A stretch of DNA of 64,000 bases from Gnetum montanum (Eukaryota; Streptophyta; Gnetopsida; Gnetales; Gnetaceae), in NCBI GenBank assembly GCA_015680685.1, contig MNCI01017777.1, positions 92,008 to 156,007 on the forward strand. The letters run 5' to 3'. Positions 35,050 through 46,640 of this stretch are shown here, in pieces. A model generated the notes under the pieces. The model saw nothing but the letters and a program-made list of their open reading frames with translations, made no database searches and was not told the origin of the DNA. The stretch's first letter is position 1; each line of letters begins with the position of its first letter. The translations under genes and the position numbers were made by a program.

Positions 35050-36600
35050 CATTATTTTTAGACTGAAGCCATATATTGGAAACAAAGTGCAAATGGATTC
35101 TTGAAGGAGATGAAAATTCTGAATTTTTTCATACCTATGCATCTATCAAGCATTTAAAAAATTGCATATTGCACCTAGAAGAAGATGATGGCTCCATCAC
35201 TATTGATCTTATTTAGATCTCACAAATTATAATTTCATTTCATTCACAATTTCTAGGAATAGGTAGTACTTCTAATAAACTCTATTAATAAGGTAGTCTC
35301 TTATATTGAAAGCATCTTTCTCTTCCCACTATAGCTTAGCTGAGATGAGATTCATGATGTAGTATCTAGTATGATAAATAATAAGGCACTAGTTGTTGAT
35401 GGTTATCCTCTTTATTTTTTCAAAAAAAAGTTAGCATATTTAGGATATTTGTGACATGACTTTTGATCTTTGGTATATTAATAAAATTCTCTCAAAAATA
35501 AATATTACNNNNNNNNNNNNNNNNNNNNNNNNNNNNNNNNNNNNNNNNNNNNNNNNNNNNNNNNNNNNNNNNNNNNNNNNNNNNNNNNNNNNNNNNNNNN
35601 NNNNNNNNNNNNNNNNNNNNNNNNNNNNNNNNNNNNNNNNNNNNNNNNNNNNNNNNNNNNNNNNNNNNNNNNNNNNNNNNNNNNNNNNNNNNNNNNNNNN
35701 NNNNNNNNNNNNNNNNNNNNNNNNTTTCATATTTTTAATGAATTTTGTAATGGGGTATAGTGCATAGAAGATTATCTTCTATCAAATATTTTGGCATGCC
35801 TATTTAACTGGATAGAATAACATTAATTTAGGATGATCTAATTGATAACGTTTCCAAAAGATTAGATAGTTGGAAACAAAAATTCTTTTCCTAGGTATGC
35901 AAGCTTTAGTTAATTAAATTAGTGCTCTTTTCATCACCTTTATATATGCTCTACATATATAAAGCACCTATGGCTATTCTAGATGAGTTGGAGAGTATTG
36001 AAAGAATGTTTTTATGATTAAATAATAATTTTCATTCTTTTGATTATATCCCTTATGAGACTATGTATACATCTATAGAGGTTGGAGGCAAGGGTATTGA
36101 ACATCTTACAAATATTAATTTGGCTCTTCTTAGAACATTTATTTATCAATTATACACTTTAGATAAACCTTATACCATAGTTATAAGGATGAAGTACCTT
36201 TATTAAGAATTTTTCTTCATAATGCTCCCCTCATTGCATAGACAACTCCAATTTGGCATAGCTTTGATGGTCTTAAATATTGATTGAAATTGCATATTCA
36301 AGTCAAAGAAAGTATTATTAAGTAGGATGACTCTACATGTTATTATTTACATGGTCCATATAAAACAGTTACTAATGATATGTAAAAGATAAATGGTGGA
36401 TATGAACACTATTACTTTGACATAAGGATTTTTTTATTAAATGTTTACATGATCATCTACTAGTCAAGGCATAATTGATGATGGTAAGTACTCATCCATG
36501 TGGAGACACAAGACTATTTTTTTTTCAATATTTTAAAGCACAAGAATTCTAGTAGGAACTTCAGACTCTTATTGGTATTTCTATAAGGATAAACTCAATG
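35050..36600 (+). pseudogene. LINE reverse transcriptase, decayed, interrupted by N gap
   Basis: Plus-strand LINE. The pre-RT block reads WILEGDENSEFFHTYASIKH (from 35094). Next come EIHDVVSSMINNKALVVDGY and PLYFFKKK (35350-35430), the usual 'KAPGPDGF' region in altered form. The RT core falls in the N gap. After the gap, LIDNVSKRLDSWKQKFFS (35836-35890) and LVLFSSPLYML (35915-35950) match the C-terminal RT region, then SIEVGGKGIEHLTNINLALL (36070-36130). Several frame changes and stops are present. The orientation is opposite to the LINE at 14700-16050. Confidence 0.85.
35509..35724. other. Assembly gap (216 Ns)
   Basis: A run of N inside the LINE. The ORFs reported across it on both strands are artefacts. 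Confidence 1.
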
Positions 36601-36934
36601 TTAGAAGATATTCTTAGGTTTTGACCATCAGTGTTGGAGAAATCAAAGAAGTTCATATTCAAAACCTCAACCAAACAACCAAGGGTTACCATAAGGATTA
36701 ATCTTAACCTTCTATTAAGTCTCAACCTTTTCTTTTACAATTTCTTACATATTTAAAGGTGGAAATTTATGAATTGTAATTATTATATTATTATTTTTTA
36801 ATAGTATAATTTTTCTATAAACAATATTTTTAGCATTATGTTCTTAGTATGAAATTATTTTGGTTAAAAAATACAAAATTGTTTAGTCCATAAATAGATT
36901 GGTTCATTAAAAACTATCCTCCTCCTAAGATTGC
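36601..36934. other. Unassigned A/T-rich junction
   Basis: Lies between the plus-strand LINE and the minus-strand gypsy pol fragment; nothing recognised. Confidence 0.4.
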
Positions 36935-37905
36935 ATTATTTCCTTTCTTAATTCTAGGGAGAACAATGATAAAGTTCAAAGTGAAGTCTTCTCCCTTCTA
37001 GGTTGATGCTTCCCAAGGTTGTAACAATCCTATTGTCTACTATTACTTTTCATTGATCAACTGGCATGTTGGGCAATTCTTTAGGTATTGTAGTACATCA
37101 TTCTTTAATCCAGGCTAGAAATAATGCTTTCTCAAAGTCATGTAAGTCTTAAGGAATGTTGGATGACTTAAATATAAACTTCATATACTTTGCATAATAA
37201 CTTCCTTTACCATTCTTCATTCTATATACATACACCTTCATTTTTGTCATACACTTTGCATAATAACTTCTTTTAACATTCCTCCTTGCAAATACATACA
37301 CATTCATTCTTGGAAAGAGTTTCTTCTTTGAATTCATAGTTAAGTTACTTTATTCCACATTTTATATAATGCCTCCATAACAAAATTTTGATTAACTGAA
37401 ATATATTTAATCTAAAAGTAATAATTACCATATAGTTCTACTAAGTTTCTTTTTCTCATATCAAGAGTTCATTTTTTCTAAATATGTTTCAAATTTTTAT
37501 GATTAATTTTTAAAATGATTTTATTACAACATAGGTAATGCTACTAAACTTTCACAAAATCAATGATAGCAAGCAACTTCAAATCATGGGTAAGATATGT
37601 GTACTTAGCTCCTTGGAATTTCTTAGATTCGTATGAGATAAATATTTATCATTGGGATAAAATATATCAAATCTCAATATCATATGCAATTTTGTATACT
37701 TCAAAACATAACTTTATGTTTGTGATCCTTAAAATGGGATATGTTGTTAAAAATCAAAGAGATGCCTTTTCATAATCATCATTAAAATCAACATTTTTCT
37801 TCCCCTAGGGAATACTATTTAGTGGTTCCATAATTATAGAAAAGCCTTTAATGAATATACAATAAAACCTAGCAAATCACAAAAAGCTTCAAACTTTAGA
37901 AACAT
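36935..37905 (-). pseudogene. Ty3/gypsy pol fragment (end of RT, RNase H, integrase N-terminus)
   Basis: On the minus strand the upper end reads SFL-FARFYCIFIKGFSIIME (37810-37890), the conserved stretch after the gypsy RT palm. The RNase H part is poorly preserved. Below it comes the integrase zinc-binding region with KTYMTLRKHYF (about 37130-37160) and NCPTCQLINEK (about 37055-37090), and the start of the core, EDFTLNFIIVLPR (about 36960-37000). The wording is chromovirus-like, unlike the Athila/Tat pol at 4.5-8 kb. It stops exactly at the LTR beginning at 37911. Confidence 0.75.
37187..37315. repeat. Diverged tandem duplication, about 64-bp unit
   Basis: Two adjacent units share 'tacactttgcataataacttc-ttta-cattc' and 'ata-atacac-ttcatt'. 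They lie in the gypsy pol fragment, where they would add about 21 codons. Confidence 0.6.
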
Positions 37906-37910
37906 CCTCA

Positions 37911-38855
37911 TATGTGGCTTTTTCAACCTAGACAGATCTAGTTCGAACCCAAAATTCAATAAAATTACATGTAGAAAGAAAAACAACAGTAAAAACTACT
38001 CTATTAAAGCATGTAATATATAAAATATATAGAATTCAAAATTTATATGAGTTCACAACCATACAAGTCATAAGATTTAGAAAGTACAGAGTCTCTTACT
38101 AAACCTCACATTACTCAACTACAATTTTATAATATAAGGCTCATGCAATCCTTTTAATCTTCCCATACTCACAAGATGAAGTCACAAATACCCAAGGGAG
38201 CAAGCATAAATAATTAATAGACTTACTTAATTTACCTCAAGAAATTCAATTCATTTAAGAAAAAATTGAGAAATGGTCAAAAGATCCTAATTACCTTGTC
38301 CATTTATTAATTTATAAGTTCATATTTGAACCCTTAACAATTTTTAAAAAGTATTAAGCTATATGCTACAACATGTTATGGGTTACATCCTCTCACAATT
38401 CATCCTAGTTGTAACCTACTATAGTTTGTATCTTTCTCATAACATGATTTCAGCCCACTTATCCATGTAAGTCACTAAAAGTCATAATGATTCACAATCT
38501 GATGCATTGTGAATTTCTATATAGTCATTTGTTCTCAATGTAAGCGGTTGCTATGCACATCTCTCCCCATCATTGTAATGTCTTATGAGGTGTAGTTTCC
38601 TTGAAATCTTAAATCTCAACTAGAAATTACATAAAATAAGTTTTGAACCTATTGTGAGTCTTTATGAGTCACACCCAACTTGTAGTCCTCACTATGAGTA
38701 GTTGTCAGTCATGCCTTGCCATAGTCTCCTATCTAAAATAGCTCAAAAATGTACGAACATCTTGAAATAATTTTGAAATTCAATAATATAATCTAAGAGT
38801 GCTAAAGTATACAAGAATAAATAAATTATAACTTGAAAGGATAGGTGTTCCTACA
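37911..38855 (-). repeat. 3' LTR of deleted chromovirus-like element
   Basis: This copy aligns with 41039-41748 over most of its length ('acatgta-aaagaaaaac', 'tctattaaagcatg-ta-at', 'cataagattta-gaagtac', 'aaaattataacttg'). It is about 230 bp longer. A purine-rich stretch (minus AAAGGTAAGAGAGA, about 38862-38876) lies directly upstream in element sense, as expected for a polypurine tract. Confidence 0.65.
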
Positions 38856-39300
38856 TAATCTCTCTTACCTTTTAAAAAGTAAGCTTAAAGGAACAGAGGG
38901 TTGGTGTTGGTGGTGATAACCTACTTAGCTAATTGGGTCCCATGTACTCACACAACATATTTAGACTTTTAATCATTATAATGGAGAAGGTACTTATATC
39001 TATTTACTTCCATAATTCTTGAAGCTTCCATCTTTTTTAAGCTAATAATCTTTTTCTCCTTGAAAAACTTAGCATTAATACTAGTAGCCTTCAACTATTT
39101 CATGTGACTATCCAAGGTTTGATCACTAGTAAGTCCAAAATAATGGATCAAATCTACAACATCAAACACAAAATATATTCTAATATCATTAGGCATTAAT
39201 ATCTCAAATGTGGTATCAATGATTTTGGCCATGATTTTGAAAGGCCTCATCTTTATAACTTTCAAGTTAAATAAATTCATTTTCCTTATCATCATCTCCT
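38856..39300 (-). pseudogene. Integrase C-terminal tail, residual
   Basis: The minus frame 39095-39295 contains KVIKMRPFKIMAKIIDTTFE and then a segment ending FDVVDLIHYFGL. This fits the C-terminal integrase region of chromovirus-like gypsy elements (GPFKI...NDNAYE...FNVADL). It follows directly on gag-derived sequence; protease, RT, RNase H and the integrase core are absent between. Confidence 0.6.
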
Positions 39301-40930
39301 CTTATTAATGAAACCAAAAATATTGAATTAAAAAAAAAACATTGCTTTCTTACCTCTTGAGAGAAATCCCTTCATAGCCAATGCATCTTGTACATTTTAG
39401 AATGAGGATGAGTCACTAAATCCAATATAGAAACAACCCTAAGAGAAATTATATTCTCTTGGTCATCTCTATTAATTAAAATATGAACCCATTCCTCACT
39501 ATTGAGACATATAGCCCAAATCTAAATAATAGTTTCCTTAAATGATTATCCCTTGCATTTGCATTTTCCATGAATGAATTTGATCATTTTAGGTACATCC
39601 TTAATATTAGGAGCATTAGAATTACTTATGTGAGGACTCTTCCTTCTCCATGGTTTGGTCTTTCTTTTCCTTAACAACCTTTTGAAGAGGGCATTGTCAT
39701 TGATTATGCCCCATTGGTCTACACCTTAAGCATTAGATCTTATTAGAATTGATGCCCTTAGAATGATTACCTTCCTTTTTTAAATCCCTTTTAACCTTGC
39801 CCTTATCTTCTTACTTCTTTTTTGTATGTTTCTTCTCTATATAATCTTTTTTAACCTCTAATTTGAACTTGGTTCCCTTCTTAAATTTGAAACCCTTGTT
39901 TTCCCCATTTTCTAGTTATCTTCCCTTGCTTCCAAATCCATTAGGCTTTTTCAAGCCTTGAATGCTAAAGCATAAGTTCCATCTAAGGTTTAAGGCTCAT
40001 AGAAAAAGTGTGTGTAGTGGTATTACATCTTCAAATCTTCAAAGAAGATAGATGACTACTCATATTTACTCTATTCAAATTTTTGTTGATGAAACAAATT
40101 GTAAAATGTAAAGTAGAAGTCCTTCACATGCTTCTCATATTATTTCAAGAATTTCAACTTCATAATGATATCTTTTCTGTTCTTTGATTGCTCATATTTT
40201 AAACTCAACATGTATTCCATTAAGGGTTATTCCATTATTTCTACCTTATTTTACATGAAAATAAGAGTTAGACATCTTTTCCTATTAAATAGAAGTAATG
40301 TCTTCTATCTTTGATTTAGTAATTAATACCCTAAGATGATTAGATATCTCCAACTTAAAATATTTATTCATTTTCTTTAATCATGACTCAAATGCATGTG
40401 CACCATTCATACCAATGAAGGATGTTAGCTCAACATAAGAAAGCCTTGCATTTCTAAAAGCTCTTATAAGGCTAATCTTATCTCCATTATCTAGCTTTGA
40501 GTTCTTAGTTGCTTGATAAATAAATAGTTCATGGATCTATTTGATATCTAAATTAAATTTAGGATTCCTTCCTCTTAAAATCCTTTTTCCATGAGAATCC
40601 ACATTTTCATGTGCTAAATGAATGACTCCTTATCTTCTCATCTACCATAATCTTAAAGTCCTTCATCTTCATCTCTAGCCAATGAACTATAATGTTCATG
40701 CCTAACACGAGATAGACTTACATTAGAATACTATTTAGCATCCAATTTCTTTAACCTATTTACCATCATTATAAAGGAATATTTTAGATTCTCTATATCC
40801 CTATTGAGGGTCTACAATAATTACAAGAGATATAATCAAAGACAATATTACATATCTAATTATAGATCTAGGAAAATCATCTTCAAATTACCTATGAAAC
40901 AGAATCATTTAAATATAAATAATATTCAGA
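39301..40930 (-). pseudogene. gag of deleted chromovirus-like element
   Basis: The minus-strand frame at about 40350-40560 reads QATKNSKLDNGDKISLIRAF and ELTSFIGMNGAHAFE, a gag-like core. Further on lies a Lys-rich region (39790-39900) and a CCHC zinc knuckle CLRCRPMGHNQ-QC (about 39690-39735) with one in-frame stop. C-x2-C-x4-H-x4-C spacing is retained. Numerous stops make it non-functional. Together with the integrase tail it forms an LTR-bounded internal deletion derivative. Confidence 0.6.
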
Positions 40931-41020
40931 TTTTGAAACCTTGAAGAATTCACCTAATTAGTCATGGAAAAAATCTAAGAATAAATTTAATAATCTAAAT
41001 GAAGTTATTCCAATATGTTC

Positions 41021-41036
41021 TCTAACACCAAAGCTT
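41021..41036 (-). other. Primer-binding site (initiator tRNA-Met-like)
   Basis: The minus strand reads TTGGTGTTAGAGAACA just after the LTR, resembling the common TGGTATCAGAGC primer site. It fits a chromovirus and differs from the Asp-like sites elsewhere in the window. Confidence 0.55.
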
Positions 41037-41038
41037 GG

Positions 41039-41748
41039 TACATGCCTTTTCCAACTTGTACACATTTGATTCAAATTCCAAATTCAACACAACTACATGT
41101 ATAAAGGAAAAACTAGTAAAAATATCTCTATTAAAGCATGCTATATTAAAGATACATAAAACACAAAAGCTATGTGAGATCACAATCATAGAAGCCATAA
41201 GATTTAGGAAGTACCTATTCTCTTATTTAACCTAATAATCATCAATAGTAGTTACAAAGTATAATACTTATACAACCCTCCTAACCTCATCTCATTCACA
41301 ACATGAACTTAAAAATGTCCAAGGAAATAAGCATAATCAACTATGGATGTTACTTAATTTTCCTCAAGAAGCTTAACTTATTCAAGAGATAAAAAATCAT
41401 CAAAAGACTCATTACATTAACCATACATCAATTTATAAGTATGTTTTCAAATCCCAAATGATTCACAAGTTTAAATTATTTTTAAAATGTATCAAGCCAC
41501 CAACTACAACTTGTTATAGGTCACACCCCTTGTAGTCCATTTTTCAAGGAACCACCTACTCTCATTTCTAGTAGCTATGAGGTCTACCTAAAGTTGCTCA
41601 AAGTACCAAATCTCAAGTGGAAATTTCCTTCTTAAAATAATCCAAAATGCACAAACATCTACAAGTAATCCTAAACTTTAACAATAAACGTTTGAAGACT
41701 TCTAAAGAACAAAAAAGAAGGAAAATTACAACTTGGAATGTGAGATCA
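41039..41748 (-). repeat. 5' LTR of deleted chromovirus-like element
   Basis: This is the partner of 37911-38855. Its minus-strand start is TGATCTCACATTCC at 41748 and its end lies next to the primer site. The two LTRs are much diverged and differ in length, implying an old insertion. The plus-strand ORF at 41035-41235 is fortuitous. Confidence 0.65.
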
Positions 41749-41758
41749 ATTTTAAGAC

Positions 41759-41937
41759 CTTTTTTGACATAATGTATCATTTTTAAAGTTTATCTTTTAA
41801 CTCAAAACATTATCAAAATCACCAAGAGTATTGCTTATTTAAATTTTTTTGACATAATGTATCATTTGTAAATTTTAGCTTTTAACTCAAAACATTATCA
41901 ATATCCCCTAGAATATCTCTTATTTAAAAATTTTATT
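41759..41937. repeat. Tandem duplication, about 88-bp unit
   Basis: Both units run 'tttttgacataatgtatcattt', 'ttttaactcaaaacattatca' and 'tcttatttaaa' with few differences. They lie directly outside the LTR at 41748. Confidence 0.8.
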
Positions 41938-42216
41938 GTATTACCACTTTTTTTCTAAGCAGTATCCTTACTATTCTTATTTTATAAAAAAATGGTCATT
42001 AATTGAAGGCTTGATGTTCATCTTACAAAAGTGGATTTAGGAGGATTGACCTACGGGTGAGAGTTTGACACTATTTTAATTAGTTATACCTATGCTCAAA
42101 TGCATGAGTTTTGATAACTTGAGAAATAAGTACTTATTTTTTTTTTCAATATTAATCTTTCATTATCTTTTTCTCTCTATTAAAAAATAAAGTGTGCATG
42201 CCTATCTATTTTGGAA

Positions 42217-42290
42217 AATAAGGTATTAATTTTAATTGTAAGAGTGTTGGCATGAAAACCCTAAATAACAAGTTTAATTCTAATGAGTGA
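42217..42290 (+). mobile_element. tRNA-derived SINE fragment, copy 9
   Basis: It contains 'aataaggtattaattttaattgtaagagtgttggcatgaaaaccctaaataacaagtttaattctaatgag', collinear with the 17342 copy through the A- and B-box regions, and no tail. Confidence 0.45.
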
Positions 42291-43300
42291 TCTAAAAAAG
42301 AAGTCATATAACATTATAAATATTCTCTTATTATGTTTTTCTGTGACCTAAGTATTGGGACTTGCAAATTCCTGCACCTAGTTGTTTACGTATATTGCAT
42401 CCTTCTTATAATGTCATATCACTTTTATGAAGTTGCCATTAATTTGACATGCATCCATTTCCTATGGTCCTCAACTTCATTCTTGTCTAGTTCCTAGATA
42501 TGTACAGGAAACCAAACACTCCCTTATGTAAGCAGTATTCATTGTAAGCTGAAGCTACTACATTAAAATCAAGAGATTAAAAAATTGAAAGTTGCTATTC
42601 GTTAATTCTTATTCCTCATAGGGGCAATAGCATGAGTAAGCTCCACATTTGACATTATAGTGGCAGTTGTATCAGAACTCATGTTTTTTTAGAATAGTGC
42701 AGATATGGGCACTTTGTCATGCATCTACATATACTGGCCCAACATAGGTTGACTAATATTTCACTCTCCACTCTCTGCTCTTCATTGTTGACATGGATTT
42801 TGGCTTCATGTGTGTCTTTTTGGGGAATTTCTCCTTGGGCTATAGTAGATGTTCTTCCTCTTGTTTAGTGACACGGCAAAGGCATATAGCCAGGTTGGGC
42901 CACATGAGGTATGACAAGCCTAAGCCCAAGTTCAAGTTATGAAGGTTGACATCATGCATGTATATAATTTGGTGATGTTGTTATCCATGGTGGGCGTGTT
43001 ATTTCTTTGCTAATGCCCATTTCTTTATTCTAGGGATTTTTCCCCTTCCTATTTTAGTTCAACTTTATTTTCCCCATTTTTACTCATCCATATATGCATA
43101 TGTATCATCCACCTTTCATGGTGTTGGATCCCAAGGGGAACATTGTTTTGTAGAGATGCAACAAGAGTAAGAGGTAAGAGTGAGTAATATAAATCAATTT
43201 AACTTTTGAATATCCTTTTAAAAAATTAGAGAAAATTGGTCATTTAGGGAAAATGGTTGGATGGTTGTTAATTATTAAGATAAATTTCCATAATTTTAAG
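42291..43300. other. Unassigned intergenic sequence
   Basis: Slightly richer in G/C than its surroundings around 42640-43150, but no ORF, repeat or RNA gene was recognised. It could be unique flanking DNA. Confidence 0.35.
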
Positions 43301-43375
43301 AATAAGTTATTAGTTTAGCAGTACGAATCTTGATTCAAAAGTTGTAAGTCATGGATTCAATTTTAGTGACCCTGA
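43301..43375 (+). mobile_element. tRNA-derived SINE fragment, copy 10
   Basis: The sequence 'aataagttattagtttagcagtacgaatcttgattcaaaagttgtaagtcatggattcaattttagtgac' follows the family pattern. It is cut near the start of the LTR at 43417. Confidence 0.5.
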
Positions 43376-43416
43376 AAATGCCTACCCATGTAATCCAAAT
43401 ATGTGCTATGTTACTA

Positions 43417-44307
43417 TGAAACCATGTTTTTTTTGGACTTTGATATTGGATATCCAATATTGGAGCTGCGTTATCAGGTATCTAATATTGGGGCACAACC
43501 TCTGATGTTAGGGATTTGATATCACCTTATCCATGCTAGCCTATAAATACAACACTTAGGTGCATGCTTTTGGAGATAAACATAGAGAAGGAAATAGAGA
43601 CGTGGTTGAAAAGTAATGAAATTCTATTAATTTGTTTCTAGTGCATGCCTACAATGTGATGTTAAGTAATTGTATGAAATCCTTATTCAAATGTGATGTA
43701 CATAGACACATTACATGCATAGTAATAAAGATCGAGATTGCTTCCATCATTACAACATCCATTTAGCTTTATTATTTGTTAATTACTTAAGTGGTTACTA
43801 TTTTCCTTAGTTAATGTTTATCATTTATTTCTCTTTATTCTTTATGTCATTAACAAAAATGAGTATGACTAATTACGAGTGCTTAAGTGTAATTACTTGG
43901 TAACCTAGGGGTGTTATCATTTGGTATGCCTAGTAATGGTACGCTTAGTAATCCAAATGGTAGTTGCATGAAGTCCAAGCCATGTACAAAAGATTAGAAA
44001 TAGATACTCATTGCATGTAGTATAGTTTAGACTTTACTTTTCATTGTTAATTAGATTAAATAATTAATGTCTCTATTATCATTAGGAGTAACATAAGGCT
44101 ACAATAACATTAATTATCATATGCCTCACTTTAGTCTAAATCATATGTGACAAAGCTACCACCAGTTCAAGTGGGAAGATAGTATACTATGATTAAGACA
44201 TAACAATCTAGATGCCACAACTAGTCCCAACAATAGAATTCAATTAGATCATGCATGAACGCTTGTGATTCATATGGTTGGGTGTAAGGGGTACCCACTA
44301 CTCATCA
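43417..44307 (+). repeat. 5' LTR of pol-less gypsy element
   Basis: It aligns with 49712-50575 throughout. It starts TGAAACCATG, ends CTCATCA, and is followed at once by a primer site. It contains 'ggatatccaatattgg' blocks (43450-43515), a TATA-like CCTATAAATACAAC (43541-43554), and the ACCAAG-type repeats read here as 'cttggtaacctag' and 'tttggtatgcctag'. Confidence 0.85.
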
Positions 44308-44325
44308 TTGGCATCATTGTTGGCT
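44308..44325 (+). other. Primer-binding site (tRNA-Asp-like)
   Basis: TTGGCATCATTGTTGGCT compares with the TTGGCGCCGTTGCCGG type. All five differences in the first 16 bases are C-to-T or G-to-A transitions at CG or CCG sites. Confidence 0.65.
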
Positions 44326-44539
44326 AATGTGCTAGTTATCTAGATTAGTTATGTTATACACAATTTTTGTAAACACATTAACAATTTATCTTTGAAAAAA
44401 TATTATGTCACACACATCATTAACTAACAACAATGTCTCTTTCACATGGAAGGGACAATGCATCATATTAAGAGATAACTCATTGAAAAAGTAATAAGAT
44501 ATATAATAAAGAAAATTGGAGTGATGAACATCATGCAAG
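44326..44539 (+). other. 5' leader of pol-less gypsy element
   Basis: Untranslated leader between primer site and gag. The minus-strand ORF here is fortuitous. Confidence 0.4.
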
Positions 44540-46640
44540 TATTTTGGATGTTTGTGAGCACCCTTACTACACTCAAGGACTATATTCACCTAAGGTAGAT
44601 AATCTTAGAGAAGATGGAGTAAGTCCTAGATCAAGGAGGACTTTAAGGCATAGGACATCTTCAAAACCTAGAAAAGGTAAATCAAGGGATCATGGGAAGA
44701 ACTATAGAAGCCATGGTGATTCTTCTAGGTCCTCATCTTCCTCTTCCTCTTTAGCATCTAGTTTTGAAGAAGATGAACATAGGTATAGAGATAGAGCTCC
44801 ACTATGGGGTTGAGATAAAGATAGAAAACAAAACGAAGGGAAAAATTAAAGACATCAAGATGATCATAGACAAGGTTCTCACAATAAAAAAAAATAGAAA
44901 TAGAAATTTTCACAACAACATGTTTGATGATGGTGAACCCTTGTTGGCCACTAAGAGCATGATGTAGATTACAAATGTAGTTAAAATGTCCCATAGACAT
45001 CAAAGGAAAAGTCGCATAAAAAGGCTTGATATGAATAACATCCATAAATTTGTGGGAGGCTATAATTCTACTCCACAACATCATTTACAAGCCTTCCATG
45101 ATGTTTCCATCTTATAGAACATTCAAAGTGAGTGGAAAAAGCTTAAGCTCTTTTCTAGAACAATAATAGATAAATCCAAAGTGTGGTACATATTTTTGAA
45201 ACCAAATTTAATTCATTGATGGTCCACAATGTAGGAACTCTTCAATGAGAAATACAAAACCTATGCAAGGGTGTCCAACCTAAGTAAAAAAAATCCAAGG
45301 ATGGAAATAGGAATAAAAAAACCTTAGATATGATCCTAGATAAATACTATTCTCTATTGTATAGATGTGCAGACCATGGTTTCTCTTAAGAAAAGTAACT
45401 TTTCCACATCATAGATGAGCTTCGTAGTCAAATGAGAGAGACCCTTGGGATGTATTCTCAAGGCTGATGATATGAACTAAGAATCCATCATATTAAAGGC
45501 TAATCGAGCATGTGGCAAAATAAGAAGAAGAGCTATGTAAATGAGAGAATGTTGAGGAATATCACTAGATCCAACTCTTCAAAAGAATAGGGTTCATCTC
45601 TATGATAAGGAAAAAGAGACAACCCTTGATGAGGTGATTTCATAAGAAATCTTGCTAATGCAATAGTCTATTGTTGAACTTCAGGCAAGGCTAGATAAGA
45701 TGTTAGAATGGATAAATGAGAAACTTACAACTTCTATAGAAACTATAGAGGAAAGGTTAACACAAAAAAAATTAAGTGATAACAACAAAAGAAGGAAAAG
45801 GGACCAAGAGACAAGTAAGAACACTGATTGGAAAAAAGGAAAAATGGTTGTAGAAGAAAAGGCTATGGACTCAACCACCTAAGAAGATGATGGATGCGAC
45901 ATCTACCTATATGATCATCCCAAGGGACATTGCCTAATTATGTTACATCTACATGAGTAGTGGGATTTTGCTTTGAATCCCTAGTTTGTACAAAAGCATA
46001 TGCCTATGAAATTACCTTTCTCACAAGGTAATTATAGATAGTATAACAATCAATCATACTATCCTAGTGGCATCTTACTAGGCTCAACACTATCATCAAA
46101 AAAAAATTAATAAGTGGAAAGGCCATCATCAAACTAGCACTACCCTTATTGTAAGTCAGACCCATCTAGATACTACGTTCAACAACCTATTTCCTTAGCT
46201 ACTTCTACTTTCTCTACCTTAAATCACTACTAAAACTCTCCCAAATATCATCAAATGGCAACATCTTCTATGAAATTACCATCTTACATCTCTCATCCTT
46301 CATCATATCCTTAATATTTTCATACTCACCTCGATCACATGTCATGGCCAGCAACATAGGAAGGTTTAGCACCATAACATTAATGAAAGAGCCACTTGTG
46401 CTATGAACATACATAAAAATGATAATGCCAGTAGATCTCCACCATAATCCTAGAAACATCCTTTCTCTGGGATGGTTCACACATGTAAACACAACACTCA
46501 TGGACCTACTAACTCATGCAAACTAGCACAATGCCAATCAAGTGCAATGCCCTTCATCTCACAACCAATGTCCTCTAATCCTATGTAGAGGAAAACATCC
46601 ATCATTACTCCAACAACTGACATAAGTGATGAACCTAGCA
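44540..46640 (+). pseudogene. gag of pol-less gypsy element, decayed
   Basis: The N-terminal part (44544-44813) is basic and Arg/Ser-rich, with a SSSSSSSLASS run. The next frame (to 44967) ends FDDGEPLLATKSMM, and the gag core (45020-45230) contains LDMNNIHKFVGGYNSTP, homologous to the gag at 9315-9503. A basic helical segment (45700-45882) contains TIEERLTQKKLSDNNKRRKR. Frame changes and stops are frequent. Unlike the element at 4.5-10 kb, no protease, RT or integrase follows. Confidence 0.7.

Noticed and set aside
35440-35767. ORFs on both strands across the N gap
   Set aside because: They consist mainly of unknown residues and exist only because N contains no stop.
42640-43150. Slightly G/C-richer stretch as a possible unannotated host exon
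   Set aside because: No open frame of useful length, no splice-bounded conserved peptide, and no promoter signal.
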